From positions 1 through 27,426 of the forward strand of contig JAGGWI010000158.1 in assembly GCA_021157505.1 (NCBI GenBank): a stretch of DNA of 27,426 bases. The letters are read 5' to 3'. A model generated the notes under the pieces. It was given only the letters and a program-made list of their open reading frames with translations. It searched no databases and was not told the origin of the DNA. The translations under genes and the position numbers were made by a program. This document shows, in pieces, positions 8,200 to 17,458 of the stretch (the stretch's first letter is position 1; each line of letters starts with the position of its first letter). Origin of the DNA: Desulfuromusa sp. (lineage in GTDB: Bacteria > Desulfobacterota > Desulfuromonadia > Desulfuromonadales > Geopsychrobacteraceae).

Positions 8200-9876
8200 T
8201 TATTGTCGGGTCAGAGAACGATATCTGATCCGATGTGGTTGGTCAGCATCCTTGCCGAGCCGCCGCTTCCGATCTGCTTCGTATTCCGAGTAGTTTCCTT
8301 CGTACCAGATCACTTGTGAATCTCCTTCAAAAGCCAAAATGTGGGTGGCAATACGGTCGAGGAACCAGCGATCGTGACTAATGATGACGGCGCAACCGCC
8401 GAAGTTTTCCAGACCTTCTTCCAACGCCCGCAGTGCGTTGACATCCAGATCGTTAGTCGGCTCATCAAGCAGTAGTACATTAGCTTCTTCAGGAAGCATT
8501 TTTGCCAGGTGGACCCGGTTACGCTCGCCACCAGAAAGGACCCCGACTTTTTTCTGTTGGTCCGATCCAGAAAAGTTAAAACGGCTCACATAAGCACGTG
8601 AATTAACTGTTTGACCACCGAGTTGAATCATCTCCCGCCCCCCGGTGATCTCTTCCCAGATGGTTTTATTTTCGTCCAGCTCACGACTTTGATCGACATA
8701 GCCGAGTTGCACGGTTTCGCCAACCTTGAAACTGCCGCTGTCGGCTTTTTCTTCACCGATAATCATTTTGAACAGAGTCGATTTTCCCGCACCGTTGGGG
8801 CCTATTACCCCGACGATGCCACCGGCCGGAAGGTTAAAACTGAGGGTGTCGATTAGTAGTCGATCGCCAAAACCTTTACTGACTTCTTCGGCTTCAACGA
8901 CTACACCTCCAAGCCGTGGTCCTGGTGGAATATAGAGTTCGAGAGACTTCTCTTTTTCCAGACCAGAGTTGCCGAGGAGTTTTTCATAAGAGCTGATCCG
9001 TGCCCGGGATTTGGCTTGCCGCCCCTTCGGCGACATGCGGATCCATTCCAGTTCGCGTTGCAATGTCTGTTGTCGTTTGCTTTCCGATTTTTCTTCTTTG
9101 CGCAGCCGTTCCTGTTTTTGCTCCAGCCAGCTGGAATAATTCCCCTTCCAGGGAATTCCGTGACCGCGATCCAGTTCCAGAATCCATCCAGCAACATTGT
9201 CGAGAAAATAGCGGTCGTGTGTGACAGCGATAACGGTCCCCGGATAGTGCCGCAGGTGTTGTTCCAGCCAGGCAACGGTTTCTGCATCCAGATGGTTGGT
9301 TGGCTCATCAAGGAGTAAAATATCTGGTTTTTGTAATAATAGGCGACAGAGGGCAACCCGGCGTTTCTCACCACCGGAAAGCACCTTGATAACTGTTTCA
9401 GGTGGCGGGCAACGCAATGCTTCTTCTGCCAGTTCCAGCCGTGAATCAAGATCCCAGGCATCAGCTGCATCGAGTTTGTCCTGTACTATTGCCTGACGGG
9501 CAAGTAGCTTGTCCATGTCACAGTCAGGATCGGCAAAAGCATTGTTGATTTCTTCAAATTCGCCCAGCAGGTCAACGATCTCCTGTACCCCTTCCTGGAC
9601 CACTTCTCGAACAGTTTTGTTATCATCCAGCTGTGGTTCCTGCTCCAGGTAGCCGACACTATATCCAGAAGATAAGACCGCTTCGCCATTAAATTCTTTA
9701 TCAACTCCCGCCATGATCCGCAACAGAGTCGATTTTCCTGAGCCGTTCAGCCCCAGTACGCCAATTTTGGCACCGTAGAAATAGGAGAGGGAAATATCTT
9801 TGATGATTGGCTGCTTATTATAGCTTTTGCTGACCCGCATCATTGAATAGATGATCTTTTTTGTATCTTCACTCAT
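8200..9876 (-). CDS. ettA: ABC-F translation factor EttA (energy-dependent translational throttle)
   Basis: A 558-residue soluble protein with two ABC ATPase domains and no membrane segments; E. coli EttA has 555. Domain 1 has Walker A GLNGSGKST (42-50), LSGGE (166-170) and LLLDE with catalytic E191. An arm subdomain inserted in domain 1 and a basic linker around 250-300 follow the EttA pattern. Domain 2 has GPNGAGKST (359-367), LSGGE (447-451) and LLLDE (468-472). EttA binds the ribosomal E site and gates entry into elongation according to the ATP/ADP ratio. The gene is a single unit on the minus strand with its own likely promoter and a leader of about 90 nt. It is convergent with the kinase gene. 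Confidence 0.95.
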   Translation of the reverse strand: MSEDTKKIIYSMMRVSKSYNKQPIIKDISLSYFYGAKIGVLGLNGSGKSTLLRIMAGVDKEFNGEAVLSSGYSVGYLEQEPQLDDNKTVREVVQEGVQEIVDLLGEFEEINNAFADPDCDMDKLLARQAIVQDKLDAADAWDLDSRLELAEEALRCPPPETVIKVLSGGEKRRVALCRLLLQKPDILLLDEPTNHLDAETVAWLEQHLRHYPGTVIAVTHDRYFLDNVAGWILELDRGHGIPWKGNYSSWLEQKQERLRKEEKSESKRQQTLQRELEWIRMSPKGRQAKSRARISSYEKLLGNSGLEKEKSLELYIPPGPRLGGVVVEAEEVSKGFGDRLLIDTLSFNLPAGGIVGVIGPNGAGKSTLFKMIIGEEKADSGSFKVGETVQLGYVDQSRELDENKTIWEEITGGREMIQLGGQTVNSRAYVSRFNFSGSDQQKKVGVLSGGERNRVHLAKMLPEEANVLLLDEPTNDLDVNALRALEEGLENFGGCAVIISHDRWFLDRIATHILAFEGDSQVIWYEGNYSEYEADRKRRLGKDADQPHRIRYRSLTRQ

Positions 9877-9887
9877 TGGATTGCCCT

Positions 9888-9926
9888 TTATCGTTCTGCT
9901 CGCCCAAGTTTTTCTTTCTTCTTCAT
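9888..9926 (-). CDS. Possible 12-codon leader ORF upstream of ettA
   Basis: On the minus strand, an ATG at 9926 opens a 12-codon frame (MKKKEKLGRAER) that stops at 9888, 11 nt before the ettA start codon. It would lie in the ettA leader if the candidate promoter at 9974-10003 is used. The lysine-rich peptide is suggestive because some antibiotic-resistance ABC-F genes are controlled by short leader peptides. There is no convincing ribosome binding site before it (the upstream stretch is T-rich), so it may be chance. Confidence 0.2.
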   Translation of the reverse strand: MKKKEKLGRAER

Positions 9927-9973
9927 AAAAAAAGAGAATCTGAGCAAAGATAGTTTTATTTTGAAAATGCGAT

Positions 9974-10003
9974 TGTATAGCATTTTACTCATGATTGTCG
10001 CAA
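9974..10003 (-). promoter_or_regulatory. Candidate sigma-70 promoter for ettA
   Basis: Read on the minus strand, TTGCGA (9998-10003) and TATACA (9974-9979) are separated by 18 nt. The -10 is preceded by TGC, an extended -10 feature. Each hexamer matches consensus at four of six positions. It is the best match in the gap between ettA and the exported TPR gene and would give a leader of about 90 nt. Confidence 0.45.
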
Positions 10004-10062
10004 CAGCAAGATTTATGCTCTGCATGTTAATGCCACCAGGAGACCATTTCATCAATAATCTC

Positions 10063-13000
10063 CTAGATTTGAGTTTTCAACAACTCTTCCTGAGGTTCAG
10101 TGAAAATATTATTTTTCTCAAATAGCTGTTCTGCCTGTTTCCTTTCCTCACCATTGAAATGAGAAATTCTCGCTGAATTTTTGTCCAGATAAAGTGCTGC
10201 TCCTAATGCACTTAATCTCTCTAGCTCTGTTTTCGCGTATTTTGCCCTGATCGAATAGGGCCAACTGGCAAGCGGATCCTGTTTGTACTGCAAATCGGCA
10301 TAATCTAAACTTGCGTTGAGGTAACTTTGTTTTCCGGTTCGTTCAAATAACCATTCACAAATATCGCTCAACTGATACAGGGGAGGTAAAAACTGATTTT
10401 TCAATAAATGGATATTCAGCCATGCCTTGCGGAAAAGTCCCAATGCAAGCTGTGGATTGCTACTTTCAAGGCCGGCAATAACTCCTTCCGTCAGATATGA
10501 ATAGAATCCTTTCCCGTGAACATCTGTGGATTTCTGCAATAGCTGTTTGAATTCTTCGTGTCTGTCGAAATAATGATAATGGACAGCCAGGTAGGGGAGG
10601 AGATCGGTGCGCAGTTGGCGAATGTTATCAACTTTGTGAAAATGGTGCAGCTGCTTGAAATTTCCCGTCTTATAGCTGGAGTAAATGTCGATGAATTTTT
10701 TTTTGACCGAGCCGGCTTTAGCGGACAGCTGGCTAGTGTCAGGTCGTCTATCTCTATCGATGAGCTGATGCAAAACAAATTCCACAGCTTCAGGTTTGTC
10801 GGCTTGAGTAGAAAACCAATTGTCGATCTCCTGTTCCGACTTACCTTCCGTCCGCAGGCCATAAAGAGCAGATTCCCAGGTCACGGAAGATAATTTGTCG
10901 GGTGCAAGATTATCGAATATTGCCCAGGCCGCCTGATGTTGTTGAAAAACGTGTAAATATTTTATGTATTCCGAGTAAAAAAAATTGTTCTGGTAGCGCT
11001 GAATACCTCGCAAAAAGTGCTCGGCCATCGGTTGATAGTTTTTTTCTGCCAAGTCTGAAATCGCTGCAGAATACATTTCCGCCGCTGAGCCGGTATGAAA
11101 ACTTTGTGCGATCTGAAAAAACGCAGTGGCTTTTTCCGTGAGCCCCAATTTGTAGAAAAGCTTTGCCGCTTTCATTGCATGGTTTGACAAGGCGACAGTC
11201 CTGGTCGGATTTTCATCAGTAAAAGGGGGGAAGTTGATCAAAATTTCATAAGCTTCTTCCAGACGAGATTGTCTGATGAACAATTCGCCCAGTTTTTGAT
11301 ATGACACCCATTCATTCGGGAATATTTCAATAGCTTCCCGATGAAATTGTTCCGCCTTGTCAAACTCACCTTTATCTTCGCTGATTTTAGCAAATAAATC
11401 CTGCCGCTCGGGATCACCGACAAATCGATCTTTCAAGATGATGAGAAAATCTTCCAGTTGTTTTTCCCGGCCAGGAAGTTTGTAGTATTTGTATAGTCTT
11501 GTGGCCACAGCAAAATTTCCATTAGTGTAGCGTAAAGAATTTTCAAGAGAATGAAGAGGGCTGACTTTACTGACCCAGAAATAGCGCTTGGGAAAATCGT
11601 GCTTGAAAATATCCAGATGAACTGGATACCCCTGTCCTTGGTTCCAAAAGGCACAGAGATCTTTCAACTTTTCAACCTCTTTACTGATTTGTTCTTTTTT
11701 TCTCCCACGGCTCTCTTCAGCTTTTATTTCTAATGCCTGACTTTTCCAGTAGGTCAGGGCGGGATGGCCTTCGTAGATAGTAGAATAATTGCGCAGTTTT
11801 TCCAGCCCTCTGTCGGCAAGATGTTGCAACCAAACTGATTTTGCCACGGAGTCAATTAAATTGGCCTCGCTGGTTTCATATAGCAGGTCGAGATAATCAC
11901 TTTTATGCAGCCCAAGCCCCTCAACCTCGGCAAATAGTTGCGATCCCTGTGACTCGAGAATCTGATAACAATGTTCATAGGCGGCAAGTTGGATTTCGGT
12001 TCCTTCGTAGGGCGATTTACCCAGAGCAATTTGGCTTGTTACCAGTGCCTGTGCCGTAAAGCCCTCGATCGGAAAGGCTTTGTCCAACATATCCTTAATC
12101 ATGATGTTCGATTGAGACCGCCAGATCCAGCGGTTCAGCAATCTGCGAACAATAAGCGAGGACCATTCTTGTCTATCTCCGACCATTTCTTCGATGATGG
12201 TGTCTTCTAGCGGGTTTTGTGTGTATGCCCAGAAAAGATCTTGATATTCAATGTCTGCAAATAATTTTTTCAGTGGTTGCTTGATCTGCTTGCGAAGCTC
12301 ATCAAGTACAGCTAAATTGCCATTCAGAAAGGCGAGAAAAGCTTTTTCTTCGATTGTCTGTGGTGTACCAAGAAACTTTATGGCGGCTGGTCTGCGGTGG
12401 AGATGAAATAGCGCCCGGGCGATCAGCAACGACCGATCAGGGTGACTCCGTGGCAGCTTCCAGGCTGCAACTAGTGATCGCTCGAACAATCCTTCACTGG
12501 CTACAGTCTGCTTTGGGTGCAATATACCGAACAGCTGTAAATAGTAACCATTCTCAAGAGATGAAAGTGATTTTTTCTTAAACAGTTCAAGCGGACTATC
12601 CGGCAGGCCAGGTGTAACTGTCTGCATATTGATCCGATTTTTTTTCTTTATGGGCAAATCTATATTGATCTGATGTAACAGATTATCCAGGTGGCTCAGA
12701 AGTATTTCAAAGGGGAGCTGCTCATCTGAAAACGGGAGACTTTTTTCTTTCGCCTGCTTGAGGGAGACACCCAAGCCATTAAAGCTGCCGGTTGCATCAG
12801 CAGACAGGTGAAGCAAACTGATGCTCAACTTGCCCTGTCCATTATGGCCGATAGCAGGGACAATGATGCTGCTTGCTTTAATTTCCTGTGCGAGAGAATT
12901 TATGGTGTCTTCCTTGAAAGTCCGGTTTTTCTCTCCCAAGGCTCGAGCGGTCAAGGTCGGATTTGGTAGAGATCGACCGGCATCCTTGAGTCGTTGGTAA

Positions 13001-13989
13001 ATAAACTGTGTCATCAGTGAGCGTCCAGCTCGATCAATTGCATAGCCATCGACCTGAACCGGCACCAGCAAAGTGTCGTAGCTGAGTCCGACTATAATTT
13101 CCCGATAAATATTTTTCTTTTTTTCCTGCCAATCTGACGGTTTTCGATGTTTATTTATCTCCATTGCCAGGGTCTTGTCGACCGGCCAGTCCGATAGGTT
13201 CTTATCAATATCCTCTTTCTCCGGTCGCTGGACAACGGTTTGATCTGGCGATGTTTTTTTACCGGGGTAAGTGCGAGTATGAGTCATCAATAGCGGTAAA
13301 GCTCCATCGATAAGCGTTCTCTCACCGATCGAACTACCCAGGGACCCAGATTGAAGCCACACTTGCCTTTTATTACTGTCTGCTTCCCAAAAAAAATCCC
13401 CCCACGAATTATGTTTAATCTGCACTCTGTGATTATCAATCCTGGTTGCCGAGAAATTCTGCGAATCCGCGAGAGGCTGCGATTCAAGGGTTAAAGATAC
13501 TTTGTCCCGGTCAAGATCAAAGGAAAGAACGACCGGTTGCACCTGTAGCACATAATTACCAGCGTTATTTTTTTTGAGATTTTTCAGCCCGAGAGGCATT
13601 TTGAAACCACCGCCCTTTCCAAAAACTCCGTAACCGACAAAGGAAAGAGATGCTGCAGGTAAGTTGAGTTCAAAGAAGTGATCCGGCCACTCATGTCTTT
13701 TGAAATGAATTATTTCGGTAGAGACTTGAACCGCTTGCCATTCACGGAAGGATGATACCGAGTGTTGCCCAAGCCTGATACTGATTTGTGGTGCCAGCAA
13801 TTGTTGCAATTTTTCCAGAGTCGTTCCAGGGATTTTCTGGTCCTTTTTTAGACCAGCTTCATTCCTCAGATCCACGATCAATTCAGCATCAGTGATAATG
13901 TCGAAAGAGTCAGCAAATGCTGAGTTGTCGTAGGAAAAAAATGCCAGAAGTAAAGCGAGCAGAGAAAAGTGCGATGATAAGGCTTTCAT
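10063..13989 (-). CDS. Large exported TPR-repeat protein of unknown function
   Basis: I do not recognise this 1308-residue protein as a named family. It starts with a signal peptide (hydrophobic core about 8-19, AFA cleavage motif at 24-26), so it should enter the periplasm or outer envelope. Residues about 30-250 look like a beta-rich region. Residues about 305-400 resemble the alpha/beta fold of TolB-N/CsgG/LpoB-type lipoprotein domains: a strand LLVPVQV, a helix, an ARALG segment, then a strand SSIIVPAI. The long C-terminal half is helical, with TPR-like units, for example around the segment containing EFDKAEQFHREAIEIFP. The strong SD-like GGGGGGAC lies just before the ATG. The gene appears more AT-rich than its neighbours. 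It lies 135 nt downstream of the HD-GYP gene and may share its transcript. An envelope assembly or scaffold role is only a guess. Confidence 0.7.
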   Translation of the reverse strand: MKALSSHFSLLALLLAFFSYDNSAFADSFDIITDAELIVDLRNEAGLKKDQKIPGTTLEKLQQLLAPQISIRLGQHSVSSFREWQAVQVSTEIIHFKRHEWPDHFFELNLPAASLSFVGYGVFGKGGGFKMPLGLKNLKKNNAGNYVLQVQPVVLSFDLDRDKVSLTLESQPLADSQNFSATRIDNHRVQIKHNSWGDFFWEADSNKRQVWLQSGSLGSSIGERTLIDGALPLLMTHTRTYPGKKTSPDQTVVQRPEKEDIDKNLSDWPVDKTLAMEINKHRKPSDWQEKKKNIYREIIVGLSYDTLLVPVQVDGYAIDRAGRSLMTQFIYQRLKDAGRSLPNPTLTARALGEKNRTFKEDTINSLAQEIKASSIIVPAIGHNGQGKLSISLLHLSADATGSFNGLGVSLKQAKEKSLPFSDEQLPFEILLSHLDNLLHQINIDLPIKKKNRINMQTVTPGLPDSPLELFKKKSLSSLENGYYLQLFGILHPKQTVASEGLFERSLVAAWKLPRSHPDRSLLIARALFHLHRRPAAIKFLGTPQTIEEKAFLAFLNGNLAVLDELRKQIKQPLKKLFADIEYQDLFWAYTQNPLEDTIIEEMVGDRQEWSSLIVRRLLNRWIWRSQSNIMIKDMLDKAFPIEGFTAQALVTSQIALGKSPYEGTEIQLAAYEHCYQILESQGSQLFAEVEGLGLHKSDYLDLLYETSEANLIDSVAKSVWLQHLADRGLEKLRNYSTIYEGHPALTYWKSQALEIKAEESRGRKKEQISKEVEKLKDLCAFWNQGQGYPVHLDIFKHDFPKRYFWVSKVSPLHSLENSLRYTNGNFAVATRLYKYYKLPGREKQLEDFLIILKDRFVGDPERQDLFAKISEDKGEFDKAEQFHREAIEIFPNEWVSYQKLGELFIRQSRLEEAYEILINFPPFTDENPTRTVALSNHAMKAAKLFYKLGLTEKATAFFQIAQSFHTGSAAEMYSAAISDLAEKNYQPMAEHFLRGIQRYQNNFFYSEYIKYLHVFQQHQAAWAIFDNLAPDKLSSVTWESALYGLRTEGKSEQEIDNWFSTQADKPEAVEFVLHQLIDRDRRPDTSQLSAKAGSVKKKFIDIYSSYKTGNFKQLHHFHKVDNIRQLRTDLLPYLAVHYHYFDRHEEFKQLLQKSTDVHGKGFYSYLTEGVIAGLESSNPQLALGLFRKAWLNIHLLKNQFLPPLYQLSDICEWLFERTGKQSYLNASLDYADLQYKQDPLASWPYSIRAKYAKTELERLSALGAALYLDKNSARISHFNGEERKQAEQLFEKNNIFTEPQEELLKTQI

Positions 13990-14124
13990 TTTGTCCCCCC
14001 AGTTACTATTTAAAATAGGAATAACACATAAAATAAATTGCTAAAGGATTTAATCTAAAAAAGGGTTTAATCCCCCGTAGTTTGCTGTGGGGTAGTTCAT
14101 TTGGTCGTACAGCTTCCGGCTTTT
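13990..14124. other. Gap between the HD-GYP and exported TPR genes
   Basis: This is an AT-rich spacer on the leftward operon. On the minus strand a CCCC/GGGG stem (GGGG at 14091-14094 and CCCC near 14072-14077 on the plus strand) is followed, after a short gap, by a run of six T. This could be a weak terminator after the HD-GYP gene. No convincing -35/-10 pair was found for the TPR gene, so readthrough from upstream remains possible. Confidence 0.25.
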
Positions 14125-15252
14125 CTACTTTTTATCCAGCTCACTGAGAACTTGAAGGAAGCTGTAGGTTAATTGGGGGTGAAGCGTGGTTCCCGCAAGA
14201 TCAAGCATGATCGAGATGATCTGATCTATATCCATAGCTTTTTCATAGACCCGGTGAGTTCTCATGGCATCGTATGTGTCTGAAATTGCGGTCATATGGG
14301 AACAAATATGTTGTTTCCGAGGGCGGGTGGTGGTTGGATAACCGCTATTGTCATAGCGCATATGATGCTCATAGGCAGTCACAACGGCCAATCGTGGTAC
14401 TCCCGGGGTGTCGAGCAGATACTCGGCACCTAAGCGAGGATGCTGCTGCATAATCTGCCATTCTTCTTCATCCAGCTTCCCCGCTTTGCAGAGAATCTCC
14501 GGGGAGATGAACATTTTTCCCACATCGTGAAGCATGGCGGCAACGCCAATATTATTAAGCAGTTGACCTTCAATCCCCAGGACTTTTGCCTGAGCCAGAT
14601 TGAGCATGCAGATATTGGTTGAGTGGGTATAGGTGTATTCATCCATTGAGCGTAGTGGTGCAAGTGCCATAAGAGCATCGCTTTGGGTGCCGAATGCCTC
14701 GACAAAGCCGTTGACAATTTCATGGATTCCCGTCATTTCCAGTTTTTTCTTGTCACGTACGGATTCGTAGATTTCCATGAAACGCTCGGCTTCATGTTCG
14801 GTAATTTCATCCAGCTCGAGTCCGGCAAGCTGTGCTGTGTTTGGTTTTTTGTAGCGGACCTCAACGTGTCCATAATGGATATTTGCGCTACCTTTGACCT
14901 CTATCTTCTGGTCTGGTGTTTTGCTGAGATTATTAACCAGCCCGAGGAGCTCTTCTGCATAGACTCCCGGTTCTAACTGTAAATGGCTGATGTTGTTTTG
15001 GGTCAGCCATTCAATGAGTTTCTCGATAGCAAGATTTTTTGCAACCGGTTTGTTGGCAAAGATCAGCTGTTCATCAACAACTTTCAGGGTGATATTACCG
15101 TGAATATTGAATAGCAGGAGAAGTGCCTGCAATGCTCGTTTATTCAGGAGTAGAACCTGGCGGTGTTTCAGGTGATAGAGGGCAACATTTGTAGCGGCGG
15201 TTGTTACCAGTTTGATAAAATTATGCAAATGGGCATCTTGAGTCCTGATCAT
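14125..15252 (-). CDS. HD-GYP domain protein (probable cyclic-di-GMP phosphodiesterase)
   Basis: A 375-residue soluble protein. The C-terminal HD-GYP domain (about 195-370) has THS (209-211), the catalytic HD at 242-243 followed by VGK, a conserved H271, an HH pair at 296-297 and D301 to GYP 304-306, so the metal-binding set looks complete. Such domains hydrolyse c-di-GMP to GMP or pGpG, or in some cases act on cGAMP. Residues about 11-110 form a separate domain that aligns by eye with the N-terminus of the neighbouring HEAT-like protein. Its ATG overlaps the upstream stop codon as ATGA, and AAGGAG lies 6 nt before it. This implies translational coupling and a fixed ratio of the two proteins. 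There is no receiver or membrane domain, so the upstream partner may provide its input. Confidence 0.85.
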   Translation of the reverse strand: MIRTQDAHLHNFIKLVTTAATNVALYHLKHRQVLLLNKRALQALLLLFNIHGNITLKVVDEQLIFANKPVAKNLAIEKLIEWLTQNNISHLQLEPGVYAEELLGLVNNLSKTPDQKIEVKGSANIHYGHVEVRYKKPNTAQLAGLELDEITEHEAERFMEIYESVRDKKKLEMTGIHEIVNGFVEAFGTQSDALMALAPLRSMDEYTYTHSTNICMLNLAQAKVLGIEGQLLNNIGVAAMLHDVGKMFISPEILCKAGKLDEEEWQIMQQHPRLGAEYLLDTPGVPRLAVVTAYEHHMRYDNSGYPTTTRPRKQHICSHMTAISDTYDAMRTHRVYEKAMDIDQIISIMLDLAGTTLHPQLTYSFLQVLSELDKK

Positions 15253-17417
15253 CGATCTCTCCTTGAATTTTTCCGCCGTTGTTCCATTGCCAGCTTGACC
15301 AGTTGTTTGTATTTGCCATTTGCCAGTTCCTGCAGCAATTTTTCTGCCGAGGTGCCGGGAAACAGGGCTAGATTCTTAAGAATTTCTACCTGTAGCTCTT
15401 TGACCCGGCGCGAGACCAGCAGCCCCTGCTGCTGTAGTATCCGGCGTAAAATTGGCAGACTCTCGTTGTTGCCGATGCGGGTCAGTGTCTGGACTATCTG
15501 TTTTTTAAACTCCAGATCGGTATCATTCTCCATCGGGGTGCTGAGATTTTTATGCAGAATGGTGAGGACCGTTGGATCATGACTGAGATCGGCTATCTGA
15601 ACAGCCGCGGCCAGGGCCTCCGGGTCTTGACCGGTCAGATCTTTCAGGAGGTGTCTATTGGCTGTCGCGGGATTACAGGAAAACAGGTTGCGTATGACTT
15701 CAAGACGCACCATCGGGTGAGGATAGTCGATAAATTGGTGGATCACCTTTATAGTTTTGGGGTCCAGATATTTTCCCAGAATAATCAACAGATTGCGTAC
15801 CAGATACCAACGCTCATCATCGAGGGATTGGACAATCATCTGTTGAGCGTCACCACCGATCCCTTCCAGAATTTCCATCCAGAGTCGTCGTTCAGGCCAT
15901 TCTTGGGCCAGCCCTAAATATTCGATCACCAATTCACTGTAGGGTTCTCCAACTGCGATAACGTAGTCGGTTATCTCTTGATATTTTTCCTCGCCCCAGA
16001 GATCCATACTGTCCAGCACTTCTGCCATAAAAGTTGGCTGGGTATGAGTGGAAAGAACTTTTTCTTCTAAAATACTGGCAGTGGCGTTGCCGCTGTAGAG
16101 ATATTCAGACCAGCTATTGAAAATATCCAGCAATTTGACAAAATCACCGATGTCCAAAAAATAGCGGGAAAGCTCAAACAGGTTTTGATGTATTGCTTTT
16201 TCCTGTTCAGGAGTAAGTGGTTGCTGCAGTAACTCAAGAAGGATATCAATAAAGTTTTGTTCAACGGATTCAGTCTCAATCTGGTTTTTTAGTTTTTGTT
16301 TTTCGTCATCGGGAATGGTGCCGTTAATGTCATCGGTGAGGATGCTGTGTAGTGCCGTCTGGTAACTGTCCGGTATGTACTGCTCTTGTTTCTCCTCGCT
16401 GAACAGTACATCCAGTCGGGCACGAACCATATCTTCTGAAGCTGGTGCCGATTCGGTCTTAACATTGTGCTGAACTGTCTGGCCTAGAGTGCCAGCCAGA
16501 CTGTTGATCAGACCAAATAGTCGTGAAGATACCTTCAGGTTCTGCTCATCTTTTCCAACAATCATTTTCTGGAGCAGCTGCGAGGGGATTTTTTTCAGCA
16601 TCGCTGGTGCGGCATCTCGATACCGGTCGAGGGCCTGGAATGTGCTACTGAGAAATTCCTGCTGGGCGCCAGGGGATAAGTGTTCCAGCAGTGCGGCGAG
16701 TTTTTCGTCGTCGTCGGGTGGTGATTGTGACCCGGTTTCTGATGGGACACTGTTTTCAAAGAAGAGGTCTATAGCGAGGGCAGCTTGATCCCGTTCTGCC
16801 TGGCTACCAACAAGTTTTTGATTAAAGATATCAGCAATAGCACCGAGATCAAGGGTCGAATCCAGATCACTAAAGCTGATGACTCCACTGTGCAGTCCTT
16901 GCAGAAAATTTTCCCAGAGTTGATTTTCCTCTCCGGTGAGCTCCCGATTGGTCTGGAATGCTTCATAGTCGATCGGAATCACTGAAATATGCTCGATCTG
17001 CTGTTGCTTCAGCAACTTGTCAAACCCCTTGAATGCTGCTGACTCTCTTTGGGCAGGGCGGAGCAGCTGGTTAAAACGGATTAGTTCTCTGGTTTGTAAC
17101 CCCTGGCGAAAACTGATGGATGCAATACCCAGACCTGAGAAAAAAACAGCAAATTCCCGATTGGCTGGATCTTCTTTATCGAGCCAGAGTTGTTCATAAT
17201 AGATGGTATCGGGGGCGATACCAAAAGTGATGACGGGGTCGGTGAGAAACAGGTTATTTAAGATATCCATAGTAAGGTTGACACTGGTCACAATGACCGG
17301 ATGCTCGGGGGGGTAAAGTAACAGCTGCCGCCGGGAGGTATTCAATTCATGCACAAAAGAGAGCAGCAGTGGCTTATCCTGATCTACAGTTGAATTGTCG
17401 GCTGTTTCCTGTTTCAC
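15249..17417 (-). CDS. HEAT-like repeat protein with an N-terminal domain shared with its HD-GYP neighbour
   Basis: A 722-residue protein with no signal peptide or membrane helix, not a named family that I recognise. Residues about 20-120 contain LLLYPPEHPVIV, a VITFGI strand and a GIASISF strand followed by GLQTRELIRF, matching the order of features at the N-terminus of the coupled HD-GYP protein. The middle is acidic and helical. The C-terminal third (about 540-720) is a series of helix pairs of the HEAT/PBS-lyase type, with segments such as HPMVRLEVIRNL. Such solenoids usually bind proteins. The start is GTG at 17417, preceded by GGGGGA; the ATG 3 nt upstream is out of frame and stops at once. 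A regulator or scaffold for the HD-GYP enzyme is inferred from coupling and the shared domain. Confidence 0.65.
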   Translation of the reverse strand: MKQETADNSTVDQDKPLLLSFVHELNTSRRQLLLYPPEHPVIVTSVNLTMDILNNLFLTDPVITFGIAPDTIYYEQLWLDKEDPANREFAVFFSGLGIASISFRQGLQTRELIRFNQLLRPAQRESAAFKGFDKLLKQQQIEHISVIPIDYEAFQTNRELTGEENQLWENFLQGLHSGVISFSDLDSTLDLGAIADIFNQKLVGSQAERDQAALAIDLFFENSVPSETGSQSPPDDDEKLAALLEHLSPGAQQEFLSSTFQALDRYRDAAPAMLKKIPSQLLQKMIVGKDEQNLKVSSRLFGLINSLAGTLGQTVQHNVKTESAPASEDMVRARLDVLFSEEKQEQYIPDSYQTALHSILTDDINGTIPDDEKQKLKNQIETESVEQNFIDILLELLQQPLTPEQEKAIHQNLFELSRYFLDIGDFVKLLDIFNSWSEYLYSGNATASILEEKVLSTHTQPTFMAEVLDSMDLWGEEKYQEITDYVIAVGEPYSELVIEYLGLAQEWPERRLWMEILEGIGGDAQQMIVQSLDDERWYLVRNLLIILGKYLDPKTIKVIHQFIDYPHPMVRLEVIRNLFSCNPATANRHLLKDLTGQDPEALAAAVQIADLSHDPTVLTILHKNLSTPMENDTDLEFKKQIVQTLTRIGNNESLPILRRILQQQGLLVSRRVKELQVEILKNLALFPGTSAEKLLQELANGKYKQLVKLAMEQRRKNSRRDR
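15259..15264 (-). promoter_or_regulatory. Strong Shine-Dalgarno for the HD-GYP gene inside the HEAT-like gene
   Basis: On the minus strand AAGGAG sits 6 nt before the ATG at 15252, within the last codons of the upstream gene. Together with the ATGA stop/start overlap, it fixes the HD-GYP start and points to reinitiation or coupled translation. Confidence 0.75.
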
Positions 17418-17458
17418 ATGTCCCCCGTGACTTGTCCTGAAAGATGAAATGTTGATCG

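Noticed and set aside
8901..9470. 189-codon minus-strand frame inside ettA
   Set aside because: It is an out-of-frame shadow of conserved ABC-F sequence.
10038..10064. AGGAGA/TCTCCT inverted repeat at the end of the exported TPR gene
   Set aside because: The stem is only 6 bp with a 15-nt loop, overlaps the stop codon and has no T tract, so it cannot be called a terminator.
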